Source of the DNA: Pseudotabrizicola alkalilacus
GTDB taxonomy: Bacteria; Pseudomonadota; Alphaproteobacteria; Rhodobacterales; Rhodobacteraceae
DNA: 64,000 bases
Direction: 5' to 3'
NCBI RefSeq assembly: GCF_003443995.1
Contig: NZ_QWEY01000002.1
Coordinates: forward strand, 248,001-312,000
Part shown: positions 35,221 through 44,200 of the stretch, piece by piece
Position numbering within the stretch: the stretch's first letter is position 1
How the letters are laid out: the number at the start of each line of letters is the position of its first letter
Program-made: the position numbers and the translations under genes
Notes under the pieces: generated by a model
The model's database searches: none
Told to the model about the DNA's origin: nothing
The model's input: only the letters and a program-made list of their open reading frames with translations

Positions 35221-36102
35221 TCAGACCGGGCGCTTGCTTTTCACATGCTGCCGCCACAGCGTGAACAGCCCGGCGGCCACCACGATCCCGGCCCCCATCG
35301 CCACATTCAGCCGCAATTCCTCGCCGAACACGAACAGCCCGATCAGCGTGGCAAAGGGCAGTTGCAGATAGGCCAGCGGCTGGATCGCCGAGGCTTCGGC
35401 CACCTCATAGGCGCGGATCAGGCACCAGTGCGACAGCGCGGCGGTCATGCACAACAGCGCCATCCAGCCCATATCGCCCGGCGTCATCGGCTCGAAATGC
35501 CAGATGCCGATGGCGGTCATCACGACCGCACCCGTGGTCCCGGTCCAGAAAAACGACACCATCGCCGCATCGGTGCGCGCGACATAGCGGGTCAGCAGGC
35601 CATACAGCGCAAACATCAGCGCCGCCGCCAGCGGGATCAGCGCCTCGACCCGGAACACGCCATACCCCGGTTGCAGGATCACCACCACGCCGACAAAGCC
35701 GACGCCGATCGCCAGCCACCGCCGCCAGCCCACGGTCTCGCCCAGAATGGGGCCGGACAGGGCGGCGATCAGCAGTGGATAGGTCGCAAACACCGCATGG
35801 CTTTCGACCAGTCCCAGCGCGATAAAGGCCAGCACCATCACGCAGATTTCCAGCGCCAGCAGCACGCCGCGCAGCATCTGCAGCTTTGGCATCCGCGACC
35901 GCACCGCCGCCCGGATCCCGCCGGGAGACCGGGAGACCAGCGCGATGACAAAGGCGGCAAAGAACCAGTAGCGCAGCATCACCACCATCCAGACGTTGTA
36001 CGTCCCGGCCAGATGGCGTGACAGCCCGTCCTGCACCGCAAAGATCAGCGTGGTGCCGACCATCAGCCAGATGCCCAGCTTTGTGTTCTGCGTCACACTC
36101 AT
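35221..36102 (-). CDS. EamA (DMT) family transporter, tandem copy A
   Basis: A 293-residue protein with ten hydrophobic segments and two EamA repeats (ILGETVGWRRWLAIGVGFVGV in the first, VFGEELRLNVAMGAGIVVAAG in the second). It resembles the gene directly upstream over its full length: shared blocks include LGIWLMV, QDG-SR, MVVM-RYW, SPGG/RPGG-RAAV, ESHAVFA and PLLIAA. It overlaps that gene by 4 nt. The pair is either a tandem duplication with diverging substrates or a two-subunit pump. The substrate is unknown. Confidence 0.88.
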   Translation of the reverse strand: MSVTQNTKLGIWLMVGTTLIFAVQDGLSRHLAGTYNVWMVVMLRYWFFAAFVIALVSRSPGGIRAAVRSRMPKLQMLRGVLLALEICVMVLAFIALGLVESHAVFATYPLLIAALSGPILGETVGWRRWLAIGVGFVGVVVILQPGYGVFRVEALIPLAAALMFALYGLLTRYVARTDAAMVSFFWTGTTGAVVMTAIGIWHFEPMTPGDMGWMALLCMTAALSHWCLIRAYEVAEASAIQPLAYLQLPFATLIGLFVFGEELRLNVAMGAGIVVAAGLFTLWRQHVKSKRPV

Positions 36103-36965
36103 GTCTTTGCCGCCCGTTCCAGCGACAGCGCATAAAGCCCCGCCGCAATGATGATGCCCGCGCCCAAAGCCACCAGCGGGCTCAGGGTTTCCCCGTAAAC
36201 CGTCATCCCGATCCCGGTGACAAAGACGATCTGCAGATAGGCATAGGGCTGCACCCGCGACGCTTCGATCTGCTCATAGCATTTCAGCAGCAGCCAATGC
36301 GAAAAGATCGACAGCACCGTATAGACCGCCAGCAGCGGCAGGTCGGTGACAGCCACCGGCTGCCAGTTCGGCAGGCCCAGCACCGTCATGACCACAGCGC
36401 CGATCACGCCGGGCCAGAAGAAGGACGGAAAGGTCGGCTCGTCCCGCGTCGTCAGCCGGGTCAGGATCGAATAGAGCCCGAACATCACCGCCGCCGCCAG
36501 CGGCAGCAGCGCCGCAGGGGTGAACACCCCCATGCCGGGCCGCAGGATCACGATCACCCCGATCATCCCCGCGCCAATCGCCAGCCGGCGTTGCCAGATG
36601 ATCCGCTCGCCCAGGATCAGGCCCGAAAACGCCGCGATCAGCAGCGGGCAGATCGCAAACACCGCATGGCTTTCGATCAGCCCGATCAGCGTATAGCCCC
36701 AGACGATCACACAGATCTCGCCCACCAGCAGCAGCGCCCGCGCCACATGCACGGGCATATGGCGCGAGGCGACGGCGGCGCGCATACCGCCGGGGCGGCG
36801 CGACGCCAGCAGCAGCACAAAGCCCGCAAACACCCAGTAGCGCACCATCACCACCATCAGCGTGTTGTATTCGCTGGCCAGATAGCGCGAGAAGCCATCC
36901 TGCGCGGCAAAGGCCGCGACCGCCGCGACCATCAGCCAGATGCCCAGGCGTGGGTTGCGGCTCAT
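36099..36965 (-). CDS. EamA (DMT) family transporter, tandem copy B
   Basis: A 288-residue protein of the same build as copy A, roughly half identical to it by eye. QDGFSRYLASEYN, GLIESHAVFAICPLLIAAFSGLILGE and SLERAAKT at the C-terminus mark it. The start at 36965 overlaps the mnmD stop by 4 nt, and the stop overlaps copy A by 4 nt, so all three are one coupled transcript. Why two exporters should follow a tRNA-modification gene is not evident; the arrangement may be only an operon of convenience. Confidence 0.88.
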   Translation of the reverse strand: MSRNPRLGIWLMVAAVAAFAAQDGFSRYLASEYNTLMVVMVRYWVFAGFVLLLASRRPGGMRAAVASRHMPVHVARALLLVGEICVIVWGYTLIGLIESHAVFAICPLLIAAFSGLILGERIIWQRRLAIGAGMIGVIVILRPGMGVFTPAALLPLAAAVMFGLYSILTRLTTRDEPTFPSFFWPGVIGAVVMTVLGLPNWQPVAVTDLPLLAVYTVLSIFSHWLLLKCYEQIEASRVQPYAYLQIVFVTGIGMTVYGETLSPLVALGAGIIIAAGLYALSLERAAKT

Positions 36966-37651
36966 CGCGTGCCCGCCGTCATATGCCGCTTGCGCCCGTG
37001 TCCGGGCTGGCGGGTGACGGTGAAACCGGCTTCGGACAGGCTGCGCCGCACATGCCCGGCGGCGGTATAGGTGGCGCAGGTGCCGCCCGCTGCCGTGTGC
37101 CGCCCCACCTCGGCCATGATGTCGGGCGACCACAGCTCGGGGTTCTTGGCGGGCGAGAACCCATCGAGAAACCACGCATCCGCCGCGCCCCGCCACGCGG
37201 GCAGCGTCTCGCGCGCATCGCCGATGATCACCTCGACCGCCACCCCCGGCAGGCGGAACTGACGCGCACCGCTGTCCCAATGGGTCAGAAACTCGGAAGC
37301 CACACTCTGCGCTTGCGGGAAATGCGCCAAGGCGCGGGCGATGTCGGCGGCGGGCATCGGATAGGCCTCGAAACTGGTGAAGCGGACCGTCCCCGGTCGG
37401 CCCGTCGCAGTCCATGCGATCAGCACCGCCAAAAGGTTCAGCCCGGTGCCAAAACCCAACTCGGCAATGTGAAACCCGTCGCACAGCCGGTCTGGCAGGC
37501 CATTGCCCGCCAGAAACACATGCCGCGTCTCTGCCAGCCCGTCATTGAGCGAAAAATACGGGTCATCAAACCGGCGCGACACCGGGATCACCCCGTCGCG
37601 CCAGTCCAGACCGTCGGCGCCAGACGCTGCACCCTGTTCGAGTTCCGACAT
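36962..37651 (-). CDS. mnmD: tRNA 5-methylaminomethyl-2-thiouridine methyltransferase MnmD
   Basis: A 229-residue SAM-dependent methyltransferase corresponding to the N-terminal domain of E. coli MnmC, which makes mnm5s2U34 in tRNAs for Lys, Glu and Gln. HIAELGFGTGLNLLAVL is the SAM-binding motif, FDDPYFSLNDGLAETRHVFL the family opening, and AWFLDGFSPAKNPELWS the conserved catalytic-domain motif. The FAD-oxidase domain of MnmC is absent, so this is the stand-alone form. An FAD oxidase gene lies divergently 63 nt away and may supply the missing half. It is followed by the two EamA genes. Confidence 0.92.
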   Translation of the reverse strand: MSELEQGAASGADGLDWRDGVIPVSRRFDDPYFSLNDGLAETRHVFLAGNGLPDRLCDGFHIAELGFGTGLNLLAVLIAWTATGRPGTVRFTSFEAYPMPAADIARALAHFPQAQSVASEFLTHWDSGARQFRLPGVAVEVIIGDARETLPAWRGAADAWFLDGFSPAKNPELWSPDIMAEVGRHTAAGGTCATYTAAGHVRRSLSEAGFTVTRQPGHGRKRHMTAGTR

Positions 37652-37714
37652 TTGCCCTATGCCTCGCGCGGGGGAGTCCAAATCGGGGCCATCCATGGTC
37701 AGAAGGCGCAGGAA

Positions 37715-38755
37715 ATGACAAGACCCGATCTGACGATAAGGGGCGGCGGCATCTTTGGCCTGTCGATTGCATGGGAGGCGGCGCGGCGCGGCGCACGGGT
37801 GCGGCTGATCGAGACCGCGCGCATTGGTGCGGGCTCCTCGGGCGGGGTGGTCGGCGCACTGGCCCCGCATGTGCCGGAAAACTGGAACGAAAAGAAAGCC
37901 TTCCAGCTTGACAGCCTTCTGATGGCCGAACCGTTCTGGGCCGGGGTCACCGAGGCCTCTGGCCTGCCGACCGGCTACGCCCGTCTGGGCCGGCTGCAGC
38001 CGCTGGACAGCGCCGAGGCGGTCGCCCGCGCAAACGACCGCGCGTCAGAGGCGCAGAGCCTGTGGCAGGGCCGCGCCGCGTGGCAGGTGGTGCCCGCCAC
38101 CGGCGCAGGCTGGGAACCGGCCACGCCAACCGGGCTTTTGATCCACGACACCCTGTCGGCCCGCCTGCACCCGCGTCTGGCTGCGGCGGCGCTGGTCGCC
38201 GCAGTCCGTGCCAAAGGGGGAGAGGTGGTCATCGGCGAGGCCGAGGCCACCGGCCCGGTGATCTGGGCCACCGGCCTTGCGGGCCTGCTGGCGCTGAACG
38301 CGGATCTGGGCGGCAGGGTCGGGGCAGGGGTCAAGGGGCAGGCGCTGCTGCTGGCGCATGACGCCCGTGATCTGCCGCAGATGCAGGTCGATGGGCTGCA
38401 CATCGTGCCGCATGCAGACGGCACGGTGGCCATCGGCTCCACCTCGGAAAACCAGTGGGAGGATCCGGTGTCCGTCGATGCGCAATGCGATGCGCTGCTG
38501 GCCCGCGCCGTCGCCGCTGTGCCCGCGTTGCAGGCAGCGCCAGTGCTGGAACGCTGGGCCGGTATCCGCCCCCGCGCCCGCAGCCGCGCGCCGATGCTGG
38601 GCGCATGGCCGGGGCGGGCGGGGGAATATGTGGCCAATGGCGGCTTCAAGATCGGCTTTGGCATGGCCCCCAAGGTGGCGCAGGTGATGGTCGATCTGGT
38701 GCTGGACGGGGTGGACCGGGTGCCGGAAGGGTTCCGCGTCGGCGCTTCACTTTAA
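37715..38755 (+). CDS. FAD-dependent oxidase of the DAO family, possible MnmC oxidase half
   Basis: A 346-residue flavoprotein of the D-amino-acid oxidase/glycine oxidase fold. The dinucleotide motif is TIRGGGIFGLSIAWEAARRG, then GAGSSGGVVGALAPHVPENW, and at the C-terminus WAGIRPRARSRAPMLGAWP with NGGFKIGFGMAPKVA. It could be a ThiO- or DadA-like amine oxidase. Its divergent pairing with mnmD and its GxSG-x4-GAL-x-P pattern, like the MnmC C-terminal domain, make the cmnm5U oxidase role attractive. That role is inference. The start at 37715 follows AGGA. Confidence 0.75.
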   Translation: MTRPDLTIRGGGIFGLSIAWEAARRGARVRLIETARIGAGSSGGVVGALAPHVPENWNEKKAFQLDSLLMAEPFWAGVTEASGLPTGYARLGRLQPLDSAEAVARANDRASEAQSLWQGRAAWQVVPATGAGWEPATPTGLLIHDTLSARLHPRLAAAALVAAVRAKGGEVVIGEAEATGPVIWATGLAGLLALNADLGGRVGAGVKGQALLLAHDARDLPQMQVDGLHIVPHADGTVAIGSTSENQWEDPVSVDAQCDALLARAVAAVPALQAAPVLERWAGIRPRARSRAPMLGAWPGRAGEYVANGGFKIGFGMAPKVAQVMVDLVLDGVDRVPEGFRVGASL

Positions 38756-38782
38756 GGCGCTGCGGCTTTGACCTGCGGGGGA

Positions 38783-38836
38783 GGGGGGCGCTGCCCCCCG
38801 CCTGCGGCCCCCCCGGAGTATTTTTAAAGCAGCAAT
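38783..38836 (+). repeat. dispersed gene-end repeat, copy 4, with hairpin extension
   Basis: Core GGAGTATTT, TTA, AAGCAGCAAT at 38815-38836, ending exactly where the TGA of the minus-strand FMN reductase gene begins. Beyond the core a hairpin GGGGGGC-GCT-GCCCCCC occupies 38783-38799. The whole unit is close to identical, in inverted orientation, to 45029-45083. Confidence 0.8.
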
Positions 38837-39373
38837 TCAGTCTGTCGTTTTGCTGCGCAGAAGCTGCATCAGCTCGGTCAGGCCTTTTCCCGAACGCTCA
38901 TCCTTGAGCTGGCCCTGATCGTCAAAAGCCGCGCCGGAATTTGCGATGAACACCTCTGGCCCCGGCAGCAGGCACGGGCGGAACGGGGTGAGGCAATGGC
39001 GCAGCGAGAATTGCGACCGCTCGCCCCCGGCGCGGCCTGCGGCGGCCGAGACGATGGCCACGGGCTTGTCACGCCAGGGCGCGCCTTTGGTGCGGCTGAC
39101 CCAGTCGAGCGCGTTTTTCAGCACGCCGGACAGGTTCTTGTTGTATTCCGGCGTGGCGATCACGATTGCATCGGCCCCGGCGATCTGGTCGGCAAGAGTC
39201 TGCACCTCGGGCGGAATGCCTGCCGCCTCCAGATCGCCATCGTAAAGCGGCAGGCGCAGGTTGCCGTCGACAAAGCGGCACGCGCCAAAGACGCGCACCG
39301 CCTCGTGCATCAGCAGGCGGTTGGTCGAGGCGGCCCGAAGGGAGCCGCAGAGGCCGAGAAGGGTGGGTGTCAT
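38837..39373 (-). CDS. NADPH-dependent FMN reductase
   Basis: A 178-residue flavodoxin-like enzyme. The FMN phosphate loop is LGLCGSLRAASTNRLLMH and the ring-binding segment ATPEYNKNLSGVLKNALDWVSR, including the PEYN motif that defines the ChrR/SsuE/ArsH-type NADPH:FMN or quinone reductases. It supplies reduced flavin or reduces quinones and metal ions. It overlaps lrgB by 4 nt, so it is the third gene of the lrgA-lrgB set. That link to a holin-like pair is unusual enough to note. The gene-end repeat abuts its stop. Confidence 0.9.
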   Translation of the reverse strand: MTPTLLGLCGSLRAASTNRLLMHEAVRVFGACRFVDGNLRLPLYDGDLEAAGIPPEVQTLADQIAGADAIVIATPEYNKNLSGVLKNALDWVSRTKGAPWRDKPVAIVSAAAGRAGGERSQFSLRHCLTPFRPCLLPGPEVFIANSGAAFDDQGQLKDERSGKGLTELMQLLRSKTTD

Positions 39374-40098
39374 GGGACTCCTTGCAGGAACAGGGACAGG
39401 GCAAACGGGGCGACCAGCGCCGTTGCAATCGCATTCAACGCCATGCCGAGCGCTGCAAAGGCCCCGGCGGTGGGATGGACCTGTAGCGCACGGGCGGTGC
39501 CGATGCCATGGCTGGTCAGCCCGACCGCAAAGCCACGCGCCCGCCAGTCGCGCAGCCGGAGCAGGTTCAGGAGTGGCGTCGCCACCACCGCCCCGGTGAT
39601 CCCGGTCAGGATCACCAGAACCGCCGTCAGCGTCGGCGAACCGCCGATGCGTTCGGCAATGCCGATGGCCACCGGGGCGGTCGCCGACTTGGGCGCCAGC
39701 GAGGCGAGCACCGTGGCATCCAGCCCCAGCGCCGCACCGATGGCAAGGGCCGACAGTGCAGCGGTCAGCGAGCCGGTGACCAGCGCCGCAACCGTGGGCC
39801 AGACCGCGCGGCGCAGGCTGGGCAGGCTGTCATAGAGCGGCAGGGCGAGGGCAATTGTGGCCGGTCCCAGCAGGAAATGCACGAACTGCGCGCCCTCGAA
39901 GTAGGTGGCGTAGGGCGTGGCCGTCAGGTGCAGCAGCGCCGCAAGCAGGGCCACCGCGATCAGCACCGGATTGACCGCCGGGTTGCGCCCCGCCAGCCGG
40001 AAACAGGCATCCCCCAGCGCATAGGCGATCAGGGTGGCGGTCAGCCACAGCAGCGGGCCTTGGGACAGATAGCTCCAGATCTCGGCGAAATCAGTCAT
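39370..40098 (-). CDS. lrgB: LrgB family membrane protein
   Basis: A 242-residue inner-membrane protein with about seven hydrophobic segments. LASLAPKSATAPVAIGIAERIGG and GFAVGLTSHGIGTARALQ are the signature blocks of the LrgB/CidB/PLGG1 family. With LrgA it forms a holin/antiholin-like or, as in plant PLGG1, a glycolate/pyruvate-type transporter. It overlaps lrgA by 8 nt at the 5' end and the FMN reductase by 4 nt at the 3' end. A glycolate or lactate role would match the GlcD-type enzyme at 7.5-8.9 kb, but that is speculation. Confidence 0.93.
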   Translation of the reverse strand: MTDFAEIWSYLSQGPLLWLTATLIAYALGDACFRLAGRNPAVNPVLIAVALLAALLHLTATPYATYFEGAQFVHFLLGPATIALALPLYDSLPSLRRAVWPTVAALVTGSLTAALSALAIGAALGLDATVLASLAPKSATAPVAIGIAERIGGSPTLTAVLVILTGITGAVVATPLLNLLRLRDWRARGFAVGLTSHGIGTARALQVHPTAGAFAALGMALNAIATALVAPFALSLFLQGVP

Positions 40099-40444
40099 CC
40101 CGCGCCCCCGTCAGCCGGGCCACGGCCGCAAAGGTCAGCGCACCGACAGCGATGGCGAGGATGGTGGAGCCGACAACCGCGACCGCAATCGCGGCGGTCT
40201 GGCCGCCCAGCGTGGCAAAATGGCCGACCACCCCGACCCCGGCGGGAACAAACAGCAGCGACAGATGCGCCAGAATACCCTGCGCGGTGGGCCGGATCAG
40301 GGCGGAAAACCGGCGCGAGGCGACCAGAAGCGCCAGCATCAGCACCATGCCCAGCACCGGGCCGGGCAGGGGCAGCGACAGGGCGCGGGCGGCTGTCTCG
40401 CCCAGCAGCTGAAGGCTCAGAATCGCAATCAGGGCGTGAAGCAT
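40091..40444 (-). CDS. lrgA: LrgA/CidA family holin-like protein
   Basis: A 117-residue membrane protein with four hydrophobic segments. LQLLGETAARALSLPLPGPVLGMVLML and HLSLLFVPAGVGVVGH are family hallmarks. The start at 40444 (MLHALIAIL) gives the expected length; a GTG at 40528 would add 28 Pro/Lys-rich residues and is less likely. It leads the lrgA-lrgB-reductase operon. No LysR- or LytTR-type regulator is adjacent. Confidence 0.9.
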   Translation of the reverse strand: MLHALIAILSLQLLGETAARALSLPLPGPVLGMVLMLALLVASRRFSALIRPTAQGILAHLSLLFVPAGVGVVGHFATLGGQTAAIAVAVVGSTILAIAVGALTFAAVARLTGARDD

Positions 40445-40585
40445 CGGCGCGGCCTTTGGCTGTTTTGCCAAGCCTAAGACCTTTGGCGCAAAAGGAAAGG
40501 GTGGCTGAGGCGGCAGTCGGTCTTTCACGTGCGCTGCGCCTGTCCGGGGGAAGGGGCTGCGCCAAAGCGGCGTTTGTTTCCCGGT

Positions 40586-41044
40586 TCAGACCGCGCGCTC
40601 AAAGGTTACGCTGGTGGGCCGGTCATAGCCCGGATGGGCGGTACGCCCGACTTCGGCAAAGCCCATGGCGCGGAAGGCGGCGTGGTTCTCGACCAACTCG
40701 ACCCGAGTCTGCAGTTCCAGCACTGGCAGGCCAAGCACACGGGCGCGCGTGGCGGCCACCTCGACCAGCGCGCGTGCCAACCCCTTGCCGCGATGTGAGT
40801 CCGCGACCGCCAGCTTGCCCAGATACAGCGCCTGCGGCTTTGGCGTCAGGATCATGCAGGCCACGGGCGGCGTGCCGGTCACCCAGACCTCGCCCCGCCG
40901 TGCGTGTTCGGCAATCGCCTCGACCGTCAGCACCTGCATCGACGAGGGCGGGTCGATCCGCCCCTCCATCGAGGCAAATTCGGTCTGGATCAGCCGCAAA
41001 ACGGCGGGCCAGTCATAGGGATCGAGGGCCTGATGCGGGGTCAT
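40586..41044 (-). CDS. GNAT family N-acetyltransferase
   Basis: A 152-residue protein. The acetyl-CoA-binding loop is HRGKGLARALVEVAATRA (Q/R-x-x-G-x-G/A), preceded by LYLGKLAVADS on beta strand 4 and followed by LELQTRVELVENHAAFRAMGF, a common pattern of GNATs acting on small amines or amino acids. The acceptor is unknown. The start at 41044 is chosen on family length. It is divergent from smc across about 170 nt that hold nothing else I can recognise. Confidence 0.88.
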   Translation of the reverse strand: MTPHQALDPYDWPAVLRLIQTEFASMEGRIDPPSSMQVLTVEAIAEHARRGEVWVTGTPPVACMILTPKPQALYLGKLAVADSHRGKGLARALVEVAATRARVLGLPVLELQTRVELVENHAAFRAMGFAEVGRTAHPGYDRPTSVTFERAV

Positions 41045-41214
41045 GCGCGGTTTTCTCGCTTCTCCCGACCAGAAAACGCCAAACCGGTCGCCGCTGCAAT
41101 GGGCCAACATCTTGGGGATAACCCGCGGCAAACCGCCAGATACGGGGGAGGCCCGGTTGACTCTGCCTGCCCCGATGCACGACCATCACCGCCTTGCGAC
41201 TCAACGAGGCAGAT

Positions 41215-44200
41215 TTGCGTTTTTCCCGGCTCCGGCTCAATGGCTTCAAAAGCTTTGTCGACCCCACGGATCTGGTGATCCATGAGGGGCTGACCGGCGT
41301 GGTCGGGCCAAACGGCTGTGGCAAATCCAACCTGCTGGAGGCGCTGCGCTGGGTCATGGGCGAAAACCGCCCGACCGCGATGCGCGGCGGCGGGATGGAG
41401 GATGTGATCTTTGCCGGGGCCGCCACGCGCGGCGCGCGGCACTTTGCCGAAGTCTCGATCGTGATCGACAATCAGGACCGGCTGGCGCCATCGGGCTTCA
41501 ACGATGCCGACACCATTGAAATCGTGCGCCGGATCACCCGCGATGCCGGTTCGGCCTATAAGGCCAATGCCAAGGACGTGCGGGCGCGCGATGTGCAGAT
41601 GCTGTTTGCCGATGCCTCAACCGGGTCACACTCCCCCGCGTTGGTACGTCAGGGCCAGATTTCGGAACTGATCAATGCCAAGCCAAAGGCGCGCCGCCGC
41701 ATTCTGGAAGAGGCGGCCGGGATCTCGGGTCTGTATGCGCGGCGCCATGAGGCAGAGCTGAAACTGTCGGGCGCGGAGCAGAATCTGCTGCGCGTCGATG
41801 ACGTGCTCGAAGGTCTGGCGCAACAGGTCGCGACCCTGACCCGTCAGGCCCGGCAAGCCGCCCGCTACCGCGAGATCGGCGAAGACCTGCGCCGGTCCGA
41901 GGGCATGCTGCTGTTCCGCCGCTGGCGCGAGGCCGACATGGCCCGCGCCGAGGCCGAGGCGCAGTTGCGCGACCGGCTGGTGGCTGCAGGCAAGGCCGAT
42001 GCCGCCGCCCGCGCGAGCAGCAAAGCGCGCGAGGCGCGCGAAGACGCGCTGCCACCCAAGCGCGAGGAAGCCGCGGTTGCTGCTGCCATCCTGCAACGGT
42101 TGGTGTTGCAACGCGACGCGCTGGGCGATCAGGAAGCCCGCGCGATGCAGTTGATCGACACGCTGAGGGGCCGGATCACCCAGCTGGACCGCGATATGGA
42201 GCGTGAGGCCGGGCTGAACCGCGACGCGGGCGAAACCATCACCCGTCTGGACTGGGAAATCGAGCAGTTGCTGCGCGCCCATGATGGCCATGATGAGCGT
42301 TTGCAAGAGGCGGCAGATACAGCGCGTGAGGCGGGGGCGATCCTCTCCGACCGCGAAACCCTGCTGTCGCAGGCCACAGAAGACTCCGCCCGCCTTGCCG
42401 CCCGCCACCAGTCGGTGCAGCGCCTGTTGTCCGACACCCGCGCCACCGTGGACCGGGCCGAAGCCGAAGCCGCCCGCGCCCGCGACATGGTCGAGGCCGC
42501 CGAAGCCGCACGCGAAGCCGCCGCCGAGGCTTATGCCAGCGCCAGTGAAGGGCAGGAAGACGCCGCCGCGCTGGCCGAGGCTGCCGAAGAAGCGCTGGAA
42601 CAGGCCGAAACCGCCCGGTCCGAGGTTCAGGGCCGCGAGGCCGAGGCCCGCGCCGCGCGCGGCGAAGCTGAAGGCGAGGCCAATGCCCTGCGCGCCGAAG
42701 TCGCGGCCCTTGCCCGGCTGGTCGATCGCGAGTCGCAGGCGGGCCGCCAGCTGTTGGACCGCCTGACGGTAGAGCCCGGCTTTGAAAAGGCGCTGGGGGC
42801 AGCCCTTGCCGATGATCTGCGCGCGCCCGAAGTCGCCGCCGACGCCCGCTCCGGCTGGGCCGTGCTGCCCGGCTATGACGACACTGCGCCTTTGCCCAAA
42901 GGCGCGCAGCCGCTTGCCAGCCACGTCGGCGCGCCGGGTGTGCTGGACCGCAGGCTCAGCCAGATCGGCTTGGTCGAACGCGCCCAAGGCATTGCGCTGC
43001 AACCGCTGCTTCAGCCCGGCCAACGCCTTGTCAGCCTTGAGGGCGACCTGTGGCGCTGGGATGGGTTCCGCGCCTCTGCCGAGGATGCGCCCTCTGCCGC
43101 TGCCGCCCGGTTGCAACAGCTCAACCGGCTGGTGCAGCTGAAACTCGATCTGGAGCAGATCTCCGCCCGCGCCGAAGGGGCCAAGCGCGCGCATGAGGCG
43201 CTGCAAGCCCGGCTTGCCGATCTGGCCCGCGCCGATCAGATGGCCCGCGACGCCCGCCGCGCCGCCGATGCCCGCGTGACCGAAGCCAACCGCGCCGCCA
43301 GCCGCGCCGAAGCCGAGGCCTCGATCGCCGGGGGCAAGCTGGAATCGGCCAAACTGGCCGTGGCGCGGTTTGAGGACGAGGCGATGTCGGCGCGCAGCCG
43401 TCTGCGCGAGGCGGATGCCGCCGCCACCGAGCTGCCCGATCTTGACGCAGCCCGCGACCGGGTGGAGGCGGCCAAGGTCGCGGTCGAAGCGGCGCGTCTG
43501 GCCATGCTCACCCGCCGCTCCGCCCATGATGAGCTGCGCCGTGAAGGCGAAGCGCGTGTGCGCCGCCGGCAAGAGGCGACCAAGGAGCTGTCCGGTTGGC
43601 GTCACCGTCTGGAAACGGCGGAAAAGCGCAGTTCCGAGCTGGCCGGACGCCGCGCCGAGACCGAGGAAGAACTCGAAGAGGCCAGCGCCGCCCCCGAAGA
43701 GCTTGCCGCCAAGCGCGAGGAACTTTCTGACGCCATCGACACCGCCGAAGCCCGCCGCCGCAAAGCCGCCGAGACGCTGGCCGGGGCCGAAGCCGCCCTG
43801 CGCGATGCGCAACTGGCCGAGCGCGACGCCGAACGCCTGAACGGTGAAGCGCGCGAGGCCCGTGCCCGCGCCGAGGCCCGCAACGACGCCGCCCGCGAAA
43901 CCGTGGCCTATGCCGCCGAGCGCATCGCCGAAGACGCAAACTGCACCCCCGCCGAACTGTTGGCCTCGCTGGCCGTTGACCCCGACAAGATGCCCGACGC
44001 CGAAACCCTGGATGTCGAGGTGCAGCGCCTGAAACGCCAGCGCGATGCATTGGGCGCGGTCAACCTGCGCGCCGAAGAAGACATGGCCACGGTGGCAGGC
44101 GAACACGCCACCCTGCTCAAGGAAAAGACCGATCTGGAAGAGGCGATCAAAAAGCTGCGCGCCGGGATCTCGGGCCTGAACAAGGAAGGGCGCGAGCGTC

